Notes under the pieces: model-generated
Databases searched by the model: none
The model's input: the letters and a program-made list of their open reading frames with translations, nothing else
What the model was told of the DNA's origin: nothing
Assembly: GCA_033239005.1 (NCBI GenBank)
Contig: BSQZ01000111.1
Coordinates: forward strand, 248,001 to 312,000
Direction: 5' to 3'
From: Lamellibrachia satsuma
Taxonomy: Eukaryota > Annelida > Polychaeta > Sabellida > Siboglinidae
Length of the DNA: 64,000 nucleotides
Position numbers and translations under genes: made by a program
Shown here: one piece after another, positions 12,637-23,674 of the stretch
Layout of the letters: the number at the start of each line of letters is the position of its first letter
How positions within the stretch are numbered: the first letter of the stretch is position 1

Positions 12637-14128
12637 CACAAGAAAGGTCAAAGGTTGATCAAGGTGTGTGTATACATTATCTAACTTAGCACTAGCTCCA
12701 TTGTATGGCAAATGTCAGTTTTCTTTACTGAAATCAGATTTTTTTTATTTATTTGATTTTTTTAAAAATCTGGTATATAGGCATTAATACATTTTATATA
12801 GATGTTGATGTATTTATAAACTCTTTCAAATGTGTTCTATTCAAATCAACCAAGGTACTTGTCTTAACAGAGGGTACATGATTTTTGCTCATATAAAGAC
12901 ATTAGACAATGTCCACAATGCCTCACCTCCTGTAGTTGCATAATCTGTCTTGGAAAGGAAAGCATGTTGTATGTATGTGGCTGTAGCAGTGCTAGTTATT
13001 GTTTGCTGAGAGGGTGAATTAGCACTTGTCCAGGGCTCTGTGTACTCTCTAACCAGACTGCAAACTGGTACAGTATTAAACAATTATAGCCCAGACTGTC
13101 TCACTTGAGTCAACATACTGAATTGAGAACAACTAGCACAAGCTCTAAGTGGACTTTAACTCAGGGCTTCTGACTTGAAAAGATACTTCCTCTGGAAGAC
13201 AACTTTGTGTGGCTTCACTGCATTCAAAAAGGGAATAGCTCAGACATACACAATGTCATAAAATATTTGACTGTCAGGCTATCTGGTGTCAATACAGCTA
13301 CACACGTGTGCACACTTTGTGCTTTTGTATTAAAAAACATACAAAACTGTGTTGATCTCAATGCTTGTAAACAATTATTTGTGCTAAATTCATATAAATC
13401 ATAAATCAATGATTTTTTTGGAGTGATTTAAATCATTATTTAAATCAATGATTTAAATCAAACAACCCTGCCTGTCATAGATGTCAACATTACTACTTTT
13501 TTGCGGGAAACGCCAGTGTTTCCCCCTGGTCCGGCCTTCCCACTTTTTGTATGAAATGTTCCACTTTTTGTCATTTTCCCAAAAAAAAAATTCACGGAAA
13601 AATCGCTCTATTTATTGCACAAGAAGCCAGTCTAGGCACATTTTACTGCTTTGGTCTCAAGTGAGTCCACATTTCCTTATGCATGCATCCATGGCAAGTG
13701 AGAAAAACACACCAAAATGGCCACCAACAAGTTACAAAAGCTGAAAAATCCGCTAAAAAACAAGAAACGTTGAGCGGAGAAGAAGGATATGTCCCACTTG
13801 TCATGAGTAATTTCCTGCTTTCCTTGACCAGATGTTGACGCCTCTGGCCCAAGTCATACCTGGACACTTTTACAAGTGTCAAGGCAAAGTTGGCAGGGCT
13901 ACTTCTGGACAGCCAATCAGAATGTTGGATACTTCAGGCTACCCACAATGCTCTAGATAAACAAGTCCCATCATTGCCAACAAAACAGTTGTTATGGAAG
14001 CAATTATTGAGATAAACCAGAATGTAATAATAGATTATCAATGAAATGTCGCAATTAAGACCCTATGCAATATACAAATAACATAAAAAAGTATATTTTT
14101 TAATCAGTGCCTGCAACCATTCTATATA
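12637..14128. other. gene-free; short AT palindrome cluster at 13399-13465
   Basis: AT-rich sequence. At 13399-13465 there are five or six copies of the palindromic word 'gatttaaatc' or 'atcaatgat', which could form hairpins. Several short ORFs around 13480-13880 show no conserved motif. Confidence 0.5.
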
Positions 14129-15129
14129 CAGTCGCGCCTCGTTATAACGCGCCCCGTTATTACGCGGATTCGGATATAATGCGGTCGGTCGTGGACCCCG
14201 AATTTTTGCCGCTAGGGGAAAATGTCAAATGGGCCCGCTTAAACCTACTTAGAATTGCTTTGACAATTCTCAAGAAACATTAGGTGAACGATGTCAATGA
14301 ACGAGTGTCAATGTGTTGTTTGTTTTGCGCTGCCGCCGACATCAATCGCTGTCGCTGGCTTCTCTTCGACGGCTTGTAAATTGCAATCGAGATTCACAAA
14401 TATGTCTCGCGTAAGAATCAGATCAACCGTTTTAAATGCATTTAATATGCGGTACCAACATAACACTTGGGTGAAATTACATGCTTCCATTACATCGTAA
14501 ATTTAATCGTTTTCGCGACGCGAAACCAACACGACAAATTCATAACCCAAGGCTCTACCGGTGGCGAAAATACGAATTCGTCATCCGCATATGAAATGAT
14601 GAATCGATGTTAAGTGGTGCGTAATAAATTTATGCTTCGGTCGAGATCGGTTGAAAGACGAAGTGAAACAATTATTAATTCTACCTATTGTCTTTTTCTG
14701 TGTTTTATCAGCTTGCATACTACGTTTGTCAAATCATATACGTTTTCGGCCGCTCAGGTCCAGGTTATTATTTTCGATTCGTAGGCCTGGCGGTCCAGTA
14801 CGTCATCATCGTAGTAGATCTAGTCCATAACGGTATACGTACATGTGTTTTATTCAGTTCAAGAGTCAAGAGGGTGTGACATTTAAAAATAATACACGTT
14901 GATGTTAGTATACTCGTTTAATAAGTTCCATAAAATGCATATTGCCGTATAAGACAATACTGTAAGCACACGGGGTTTCGACAGGGTTCCTGAACTTGGT
15001 GCAGCGGGCGGCGGTCGCTGTTGTTTAGTAGCTCCCTGGTGGCAGATATGAGAACACCTAACGCGCCTCGCTTACAACGCGGTCCGGAGTCGTGGACCCC
15101 GACTACCGCGTTATAACGAGGCGCGACTG
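14129..15129. mobile_element. 1001-bp non-autonomous DNA transposon, Tc1/mariner-pogo (Tigger-like) type
   Basis: The two ends are perfect 23-bp inverted repeats starting 'cagtcgcgcctcgttataac'. They are flanked on both sides by TA (14127-14128 and 15130-15131), the target-site duplication of the Tc1/mariner/pogo superfamily. Subterminal copies of 'cgtggaccccga' lie inside each end. No ORF longer than 70 codons is present, so no transposase is encoded and the copy must have been mobilised in trans. The interior is CpG-rich relative to its flanks. Assignment to the pogo/Tigger branch is from the style of the termini and is an inference. Confidence 0.88.
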
Positions 15130-15299
15130 TATAAAACATCATAATTTAATAGAAAATGTTTTATTAAATACTGTGCCTGAGTTTTTTTACATAAAGCAAC
15201 ATATCACATGTATATATGTTATGCCATATCAAGCCTGTCCTCTGGGTTTTGAAAAAGCACAGTTTTGAAAAGGTCCCTGGCTGATTCTACACAATTAGC
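15130..15299. other. short unique spacer
   Basis: AT-rich flank of the DNA transposon. Nothing else is seen. Confidence 0.4.
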
Positions 15300-15395
15300 C
15301 AGGGATTCCTGGTAAGATTTCTGAAAAATGTTACAGCTAAACAAAATTATCTCAAAAGAGGGTTGTTCGAACCCTCCAATCACCCCTGAGTATCT
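15300..15395 (+). repeat. dispersed ~95-bp repeat, copy 1 of 3
   Basis: It contains 'tttctgaaaaatgttacag', then 'aaacaaaatt', then 'gggttgttcgaaccct'. The same order recurs in the same orientation at 39945-40045 and 44092-44187. The end is a short palindrome centred on ttcgaa. Probably the edge of an uncharacterised mobile element. Confidence 0.75.
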
Positions 15396-16699
15396 TAGGC
15401 AAGCCTTCACTCTCATTGCCTATAAATCAACCTTCAAGTAAGAGATGAATCACTTGGGTCCCATCTTTTTTGTGGTAGGGCTCATTATAATATAACTGTT
15501 ACTACATCAGTTTTATAATATAATTATGTCATCCGTTTGATATAAGTTATACTTATTATATCTAACTACATGTTTTAAGTATCCTGTCAGGTGTCAGTTC
15601 TGGGATGTGTTAGATGAGAGCCAAGGTCCTGTGCCACCAGACTGATAAGTATAAGTGTTAATTAATTATCCAGGTACTGTTGCCTCATGAAAAACATGTG
15701 TTAGTTAGTCTGTTCAAACTAGAAGGTGGGAAAGTGAGAGATAATGATTGGGTAGTGAGTGTTTGGTCAGCCAGGGTTGGATATTATATAGTGTCTTAGA
15801 CAGGGAGAAAGACAAAAAAGGTTGAAACAGACAGAGAAGTTGCAGGCAGGCAGTGGTGTGGACTGAGGAGGGTTTCCTCTCAGCCATGGGCTGTGTAAGC
15901 TGGTGAGCTGCTGATAGGTGTCGCAAGCTTGGCTGGAACTGATAGACCGTCAGGGTTTAATAATGATTGTAATAATAAAGATTACGGTTGGTTAATGCAG
16001 TGAAGTTTTATTTGTTAGTTCTTCTTTATATTGGTACCCTCCGTTGTCATATTTATTTAGAGAGAGAGACGAAACCACGCTGCTACAACATTTTTAAGGC
16101 TTTTCATACCTGTTGTAAAAAACATGTTTTTGCCCATATGACATTCTGCACTGCCTGTACCAGTTCGACTGTTACATAGTAACAACAGGTTCAGACATAG
16201 ACAGTTGACAGACACAATAAAGTTATGGTCATGTGCATTTGGTGTAGGGTCTGCGACAAGTATCTAGACAAAACTGAATGGTGAATGGCACAAGACAGGT
16301 AAAACTAAATTAATAAATTAGTTTGGCATATCTGGGCATGATAAATCACCCCACTGTTTTTTTAAACCCAAGGCTTGGATAAATTCAACATTCTGTGTGT
16401 TCTTTTAAAAGACCTCTCTGAAGACCCCACATTATTTCTGCGTGGAGACATTAGTTAAGTGCCAATATAACAGGTATACTGATGGACGTATAGATATCTG
16501 TCTCTTGTGGTACCTTGATGGAGCTTTCAGTGTCCCTTCGTTAATTATAAACTATGTCAAACTAACACTCAAGACTATACTTCCCTCAATGTGAACCAAA
16601 CAGCCTGGTACCAACTTACACACTGATAACAAGTATATTATTTAGGTGAATCTCTTCTAGGAAATGCACGCACTATCAAAATCATACAATCCCACATTT
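15396..16699. other. gene-free, no recognised feature
   Basis: AT-rich DNA with no supported exon, RNA gene or repeat. Confidence 0.45.
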
Positions 16700-17145
16700 T
16701 AAAAGTATTTCCTTGAAATTCATCGATGTGTGCTTGTCATCGACACCTGTTGTGTGGTTTTGAGGAAATTTAGCAGATAATCATTGTGAAAAGCAACATT
16801 TTGGACCCTACATCTAGTTGATATTTACCATGTACATCCAGCTCTGATAAAGCTCTTCTGAGAAAAACTCCTCTGTGGGAATCACATGAGTTGTAGACAT
16901 GTATCAGTGCAATTGTAGATGTCTTTCCATGAAATTAATCACCTTTTGATAGACGCTTCATGGAAGCAACTGCATATCTTCATTATATAAGCAGTATATC
17001 TGTCAAACTCTTGATACATTTGCATTGCATGAAATCAACCAACTTTAGAAAAGAACGTTCCATGGAACCAACTGTGTATAAAAAACACTCTTAACTAGTT
17101 AGTTTACTAGTCTGAATTTTCCTTGAAATTAATTCAAACGCAATG
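16700..17145. repeat. degenerate ~100-bp tandem repeat
   Basis: The words 'ccttgaaattcat', 'ccatgaaattaatca', 'gcatgaaatcaacca' and 'ccttgaaattaatt' recur at about 16710, 16930, 17030 and 17125. 'catggaagcaactgcatat' near 16960 matches 'catggaaccaactgtgtat' near 17062. Highly diverged. Confidence 0.5.
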
Positions 17146-17740
17146 AACATGACCGTATTTTATAACTGCTATATTGCATATTGTACGTAATCCATGGCGC
17201 CCCTTGTGTGTAACGTATGAATCACCCTTTGAAAGTCTCCCATTGGAACTGAAATTGGTGAAAATGTGATTGGTATTTTCAATGACTTTTTTACTCAAAT
17301 TATTCGCTAGAAATAATCGATATAATATAACAATATTATGTTGTCATTATCACTGATTTTTTGCCATTTGTCATAATATGCAGACATTTTATTAAACCTC
17401 CTCTAAAATGTTTGGTTTTGTGGTGTTGAGTATGTTTATGTTTGCTCTGTTTACATACTGTTATTTCAATATGGAATTGATAACTGGATTTGAAATTGGT
17501 ATTTTTGAATTGGATTTTTTTATTGGAATTGGAATGTGTAACTGGAATTGGGATGAGTAATTGGAATGTGTAACTGGAATTGATATAATGTAACTGACCA
17601 CAACTGTAAACATGCAGTGCACTTCAGGCTAGATACTTGTTTGAATGGACTAAGTTACTGATGCACTGGCCTGCTAGGCATAGCAATTAATTAAAATAAC
17701 TGAAGCAAAACACACCCAGTAACCTGATCAGGGTCAAGTG
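17146..17740. other. gene-free; short 'aactggaatt' repeats
   Basis: AT-rich DNA. Between about 17465 and 17590 the word 'aactggaatt' or 'attggaatgtg' recurs at least six times as a loose tandem tract. Confidence 0.5.
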
Positions 17741-17745
17741 AAGCT

Positions 17746-17758
17746 AGGTCATAGGTCA
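17746..17758 (+). promoter_or_regulatory. AGGTCA direct repeat spaced by one base (DR1-like)
   Basis: 'aggtca', one t, then 'aggtca'. This matches the DR1 arrangement recognised by RXR/HNF4-type nuclear receptors. Two more 'aggtca'-like words lie within 30 bp. There is no adjacent gene, so function is speculative. Confidence 0.3.
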
Positions 17759-17940
17759 GTGAAACCAGGTAAGCAGGTCAATCTTCTCTAGTTAACCTTC
17801 ATTCACCCAATCTATCCACCCTGAACTTCACCCCCTAGCATTATGATACATATCTCTAGGGGCTATCTGTAGAATACAATGTCATGCACTCTTGCGCAAA
17901 TGTTAATATTGAACACATTCAACTTGTAAATATATGACTG

Positions 17941-18049
17941 AAGGCTGTATAAGGAGTCAGGAGGGTGGGAAATTCGAAGCCTTTGTTCCCACACCAGTTA
18001 ATTCCGATGGCTTTAATGACATCTTCTATCCGTACACAGTGACTGACTG
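17941..18049. repeat. 109-bp identical direct repeat, copy 1
   Basis: Identical over all 109 bases to 19218-19326. One frame on each strand is open across it. The plus frame includes residues NSDGFNDIFYPYTVTD. This copy is followed by 'gtaaatatg', a splice-donor-like sequence. It may be a duplicated exon fragment or a piece of a repeat family. I do not recognise the peptide. Confidence 0.9.
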
Positions 18050-19217
18050 TAAATATGTTGTTTTAAGTGTTTTAAGACCACACCCAAAATATGTTCACAA
18101 AGAGTCTACTAAGTTAAGTTCACCAGATAAATCTGACAGTATAACTATAGTAATAATAATAATAAAAATATAATTATGATATATAATTCCTATAGAGCAC
18201 AATATCCTTAAAAAGCTAAAAGCGCATCACAGAGTTAATTAATGAAAAAATGTTAAGTAATGTATGAAAGAAAAAATCAAGACAAAATATGTGTAATATT
18301 ATTTTATATAATTATATACATATATATAAAATTATATAGTTAATATAGTGGCAAGTCCAAAAAAAGATGAAAATATGAAGTAAATAAAAAAAAATAAAAA
18401 TACTGATGTCATAATTACAACATTATTAAAATGGATGATAACGAAAAAACTACTTTATAAACAAGACAAAAACATTGAATGGTAAATGTCAGTAATATTT
18501 CATCAGGAACAGGTGTGTTTGAAACCTGGCCTGCCTTGGCTTCCTTCCACCCATCTCTATCACCCCATCTCAAGGCATTGCAATCCTTAGTTCTTTGAAT
18601 CTGTGTCGCAGCATCCATGTCTCCTTCATATCTATGTAGGTCAACGGTGTTTACAAAACAATATCTTTCTTAAATGACCACCAAAGTCACCAAACTAGAC
18701 TGTCCAGAAGACAGTTAGTGGTCAGAGTAGGCATTAGGACCACTGCAGGCCAACTTCCTTTCTTAGGACTTATTAATAGTCACAGCTAATTGGTATCTAT
18801 AATTGCATCTAATTAGGCATCCAGGGTGTGGCTGCACAGGCTTATACAAACAAAGGCATTGATTTTATGAAGCCTGCCACAGAGTCCAACGGACTCCCCC
18901 CCCGTGCTCATATTTGGGAGTCTGCAAAATTTGGGAGTCCGTATTTTTTCAACTACTAGTCCACCATGTGGCGCCACTATTGAATCAACTTCATGGCCTA
19001 AGGTGACGCCCAAGTCGAATCACATCTTTGCATAAGCCGCGCTTTCAAGTATTTTCGAACAAACAGAAGCGAATATATGACCACTGGGTACAGTCCGGAG
19101 CTGATTCAAGAAAGTGTCATATGCGCATATCGACAGACTGTTGTCGGCATTGAAATCGGCCAGTTTAACACTAGATTTATCATCTTCTAACACAGAGAGT
19201 ACTGCGAACTCCTACCA
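18050..19217. other. gene-free DNA between the two 109-bp repeats
   Basis: AT-rich, with an extreme AT stretch at about 18290-18345. A 'ttgggagtc' word is repeated around 18914-18940. No exon is supported. Confidence 0.45.
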
Positions 19218-19326
19218 AAGGCTGTATAAGGAGTCAGGAGGGTGGGAAATTCGAAGCCTTTGTTCCCACACCAGTTAATTCCGATGGCTTTAATGACATC
19301 TTCTATCCGTACACAGTGACTGACTG
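19218..19326. repeat. 109-bp identical direct repeat, copy 2
   Basis: Same 109 bases as 17941-18049, 1277 bp apart and in the same orientation. Flanking sequence differs on both sides. In the plus frame it reaches a stop two codons after the repeat. Confidence 0.9.
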
Positions 19327-20438
19327 GAACTGACTAAGCCATAACATATCCAGCTGCGATACAACTTCCAGTTTTAAACACTAAGCAGAGAAGTATATAA
19401 TAGTGTGTGTAACTGGAATCCTTGTTGATAGCATTAGTATCCATAACCACGCAACTTGAGTAGCCATATAAAGGTCATATAATCATCAGATTATTCATAA
19501 ATTCAATCATTAATATGTTTTTCCCACGTTTCTTCCTTTAGACGTTCCCCAGTGATTGTAACTGCCCAGGAGGTATCATCAGTTTATGCACTCAGCGTTT
19601 CTTTCCGCTAGCAGAGTAAATGTGGCTTTGACCAATGTTGGTTTCTACTGAAGGTGTTTTGACCAATGTGTGTTTTCAATGCAAGCACAAGGTAATACAG
19701 ACACCGCCGCTTTACGGTTATGACTGTCTTTCTTATTAATAACTCATTCAGACAGTCATAAAACGGCCCATAGCCAACTATATAGAGGTTGGCTTCATGA
19801 AGCACAAAGGCCATTGTGTAGGCTCTGTAAACGTCTAAACATAGAAAACAATTACTGTTCAATGGACAGCTCACACAGGCAATTTTTTCCTCAAACTTAT
19901 TTCTACAAAAAGAAGGTGTAATCGAGATGGGGACATTAATATACGACAGGATAAGGCGCACATCTGAATGGCATTAGGAGCAAACTATCTGCCCAAAAAC
20001 AGCTATTAACCATGTATTGATGAGTGAAAACTTTAGGTATCAACTGAAAATAGAACATAACAGAAAGTGACAAATGGTTGCAATGTCTATTTGGGGATCT
20101 CAACATCTGGATTTAATGTGGTGTAATCGTGACTGGGATGCTATTTATACAGCGTGTAATCATTATAGAAGACGGATATGGATCAGGCTGTTCTGGATAA
20201 CAGAGAAAATATCCTGCTCCAGCTATATCTGTTACTGCCGCAACTATATCTGTTACTGTTATTAATGTACAGCCTACAGAGACTATATTAAGATGAGTAC
20301 CAGACACAACTGGTTCTTACAGAATCAAAACAACACGCGACAATGTACACATAACCGAGAATAAACCGTTTCAGTATTTTTAGATCCATGGTTCAATATT
20401 AAGGTTAATTACGTGCTCGCATGACAAAGAACTAGCCT
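19327..20438. other. gene-free, no recognised feature
   Basis: AT-rich DNA. A 117-codon minus ORF (19608-19961) has no recognised motif and no splice context that I can argue for. Confidence 0.45.
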
Positions 20439-20597
20439 TCAACACTATACACGCGAGCAAAAACTGTTACAAATTTTCTTTTTTTCCCCCGAACAATAAA
20501 AGATCGGAATTCATTACCAGACGCAATAGTCAACATCACAGAACCACAGCAATTTAAGCAAGCACTCACACACCTAGCCCCAAACAAACATGACTAA
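20439..20597 (+). pseudogene. LINE ORF2 C-terminal scrap (5'-truncated non-LTR retrotransposon)
   Basis: A plus-strand frame ending with a stop at about 20595 reads FFPRTIKDRNSLPDAIVN followed by QQFKQALTHLAPNKHD. This is the usual C-terminus of LINE ORF2 proteins: an aromatic-rich 'FPRTI..WNSLP' block, then 'F...L'. It is clearly different from the CR1 family elsewhere in this window. Everything upstream is missing, as expected for a copy truncated during reverse transcription. About 80 bp of probable 3' UTR follows to near 20680. Confidence 0.7.
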
Positions 20598-20679
20598 ATA
20601 GCATTCATACCCAACCCTGACCGTTTGACTCCATAGGAGTGTTGGCCAGTAACAATACAAGACAAACTACACTGGAACA

Positions 20680-22461
20680 GTAACACAGCATGTAAACCAT
20701 AGCATCGTACAGGTGGTGGGGGCATGGGCACTGGTGTGCACAACACAAGCCCGTGTAACACTAGAATGAATATGCCCTGTTACGTGTACAAATCTGAACA
20801 ATTATACTCATATAGTTTGACTTAAAATGGCTACAATATATTAAAAAAATTTACTTTTGAGATACTGCGTCGGTGGTATATTTAGAACTGGAATAGTCAT
20901 GGTTCAGGCGTTTTCGTAAAACAATATTTATGTTTGCTTAGGAAATATCTAATATTGTTCTGGTGACATCGTTTCATCATACGTTTAGACCACACATATT
21001 TTATAAAGATTGATATTAGATTTTATATTTGCACATGAGATAAGAATGATAAGTTTTACGTTGCAAAAGATCCCTTTAAAGGCAGATTACAGCCTTGTAG
21101 ACTAAGAAAATAACAAAAACCATTCAGTCCTGTTCTCCCACTTTTCCCCAAACCTTCTTTCCCAGCAGGTGTCAGTTTCCATTTCCCCAGCTAAAGAATG
21201 TGTCCACGCCATGCAGTTAATGTAGATGTTAATTTTTGTTGCCATGCCAAACTTCACATATTGTGACTTGTGCGAAACGCAGTGACGACCTGGCAAGTTA
21301 ATTACCACCAGCCTCTGATTACTAGCCTGGAACATTTGGGAGTCAACGTAAAATGCACTAGCCAGAATCAGCTGCAAAACCATTTAGAAATAGAACTCCG
21401 CTTAACACAGCTCTGAATTGTTTAGTAGAATCAAATATATTGGGACGGAATTAATATCTAAATGTGCCGCTTAAGTCAGTCAGTCGCTTGATAGACTCAA
21501 TTTGCTGAGGTCCGAAGTGCTTCTAGATGTTTCTATCACGATACTGTCATCGCAAAAGGGTGCACGTAATGATGACGGATCTATTGTTTATGTCATCGCA
21601 ATGACGGCATGTGTTCAGTGCTGTTGTATGGGAGATGCAAGTTGCACAGTTTCTCATTCTTTCGATGATTTTTTAAAACAAAAGGATGTACTCTTTTATT
21701 ACTGCCTGCACATAATACTTAAACTGCCTGCACATAATACTTAAACTAGTCACCCACTACAGGTTTAGACATCATCAAAAAATCAACTTATAAGTTAACT
21801 GTGTCACGTGAACATAAACACATGCCCACCGCACTACAACCTGCCTAACGTCTCCCCACCGGAACAACTGTCTCAGCTAGATAAAAACACCACATTGTGT
21901 AGCCAGCCAGCTGTGTTTTTGTCCAGCTCTATTGAAAAAGAATGCCCAATTTTACCAGCCTTTGTCCTTAGTGAATGATACACCTTACAAATGATACTAT
22001 TATTTAAAAAACAAATGCATAAATCACCAAAGGCCCACAGTATAATGTATAATTTGGCCACCACGCCCAAACTACACACAGGTACATTAACAATACCTGC
22101 TTACCTTTGGGCCTGACTGACAATGGCTATGAAAATAACAATGCGCAAAACACACAAAATTCATCAGAGTAGACAATCTACAGATGTGGCATGTAACCGA
22201 TCTGCATTTCAATCAATCCGCCTGGCCTGCAATAACAGATTTTGAGACAATTAAAATTTATTGGTATATTAAGCAACATATCTTATGAAATAAAAATTAA
22301 AAATCAATTAAGCTACATCAACTCAACCATTAAACCTTGATCACAGGCGTCAGACACAACTGAATATATTGGGGGCAGCAGCAAAATTGATGGCTATAAA
22401 TGCAATCGCAGCATGCATAGCAGGTGGACATTGCGGCCCTGGCATGTTTCTGTAAAGAAAG
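20680..22461. other. gene-free; 22-bp perfect duplication at 21701-21744
   Basis: Mostly AT-rich. At 21701-21744 a 22-bp unit beginning 'actgcctgcacataatac' is repeated perfectly once. Short ORFs at 21102-21383 (minus) and 21502-21744 (plus) have no recognisable domain. Confidence 0.5.
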
Positions 22462-22467
22462 CCGAGG

Positions 22468-23565
22468 ATGAAGGAACTTGAAGTGGAGTTAGAACAGCTG
22501 AGGCTGCTCGTTGTGGCAGTGGTGGGAAGGGAGCAGGTGGGTTGTGCCAGTGGTTCTGGTGAGGGGACAGTGGATAAAGTTGGGGAAGACGACGAGAGAG
22601 ATGTTAGTGTGAACTCACCTCAGTCTGGGAGGAGGTTGAGAGGATGTAAGGTGACCGGTTGTAGGGAGACAGGACAGAAGGAGACGGGACATAGGGAGAC
22701 AGGACGAAAGGAGACGAGAAGGAAAGAAATGGGAGGGAAGACAAGTGGATCGAAGGAAAGGGGAGTGGGGGAGACAGTAGCGAAGGAGTTGGGGGGGAAG
22801 AAGACGATAGTTAAGGCGATGGGAGTGAGGGAGACGGGAGGGAAGACGACGGGAGCACAAGTTAGCCAGGAGACAGGATGGAAAGGTGAAATGTTGATGC
22901 GTGAGAGAGATCCTGATAACAGTCTGCCACCAAGTGACAAGGCTGCAGGACAGACTGTGATAGAGGGGATCCATCGGAAGAGCTATTCCGAGGCAGTGAT
23001 AGAGAGGGTGAGAAAGAGAGCAAGGGTGTTTGTGGGAGACTCAATAGTTAGGAAGACGGACAGAGTCTTAAACAAGGGAGAGGACGTTGTAGTTTGCTTG
23101 CTTGTGGCCAAAATAGAGGCAATAACTGAGAGGGTAGAGAACATTGTGGGTTTGGGCAAGGGTGGATCTGTTTTAGTACACGTAGGGACAAATAACGTAG
23201 AGAGGGAGGGTACAACTGCCATAGTTAGGAAATACAGGAATTTGGTCAGAACACTAAAGCAGACTCGGGTTGAGCAGGTAATACTGTCAGGGATTCTACC
23301 AGTTATAGGAAGGAGGGGTCATAGATATCGAAATTGCCAGGGGATGGCAATTAACATGCTAGTCGAGAAGCTATGTAAAGAAGAGGAAGTGGGTTTTGTG
23401 GATTTGTGGGGAAGTTTTGTTGGAAGGGCTGATCTGTACATGAAGGACGGGCTGCATCTAAGTGGAAAGGGGGCAGCAGTATTTGCGGAAGGGCTAGCAG
23501 CAGCAGTAGACAGTGGCATGGGTAGCATAACGAATATTTTTGGTAGTCAACACTATTTAAACTAG
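22468..23565 (+). CDS. CR1 ORF1: esterase-like (SGNH hydrolase) protein, N-truncated
   Basis: 365 codons, open to a stop. Residues 1-30 are a short coiled-coil-like segment (MKELEVELEQLRLL). Residues 35-150 are a charged linker built from degenerate GR/KET-type repeats. From about residue 190 an SGNH/GDSL-type domain shows block I 'VFVGDSIVR' with the nucleophile Ser, block III 'VHVGTNN', and block V 'DGLHLSGKG' with the catalytic Asp/His pair. CR1 ORF1 proteins are known to carry such an esterase, usually after a PHD-like zinc finger. That finger is present in copy C but lost here by 5' truncation. The ATG used is internal in the full-length protein. The ORF itself is intact, but it belongs to a dead element. 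Confidence 0.85.
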   Translation: MKELEVELEQLRLLVVAVVGREQVGCASGSGEGTVDKVGEDDERDVSVNSPQSGRRLRGCKVTGCRETGQKETGHRETGRKETRRKEMGGKTSGSKERGVGETVAKELGGKKTIVKAMGVRETGGKTTGAQVSQETGWKGEMLMRERDPDNSLPPSDKAAGQTVIEGIHRKSYSEAVIERVRKRARVFVGDSIVRKTDRVLNKGEDVVVCLLVAKIEAITERVENIVGLGKGGSVLVHVGTNNVEREGTTAIVRKYRNLVRTLKQTRVEQVILSGILPVIGRRGHRYRNCQGMAINMLVEKLCKEEEVGFVDLWGSFVGRADLYMKDGLHLSGKGAAVFAEGLAAAVDSGMGSITNIFGSQHYLN

Positions 23566-23674
23566 AAACGCATGGGGGGTTACTTAGAGATGCCTCAAGC
23601 AGGACAAGAAGCCGCTAGTACAGATAAGCCAATTACAAAATGTCCGAAAAACAGGTCTGAAGCAGGTTATAGAT

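Noticed and set aside
12057..12658. Series of identical 69-70-codon ORFs
   Set aside because: One ORF per 98-bp unit, overlapping out of frame. An artefact of the minisatellite.
15355..15395. tRNA-like T-arm 'gggttgttcgaaccct'
   Set aside because: No acceptor, D or anticodon arms can be folded around any of the three copies. It is part of a dispersed repeat.
19608..19961. 117-codon minus ORF
   Set aside because: No domain, no convincing start or splice context, composition like the surrounding non-coding DNA.
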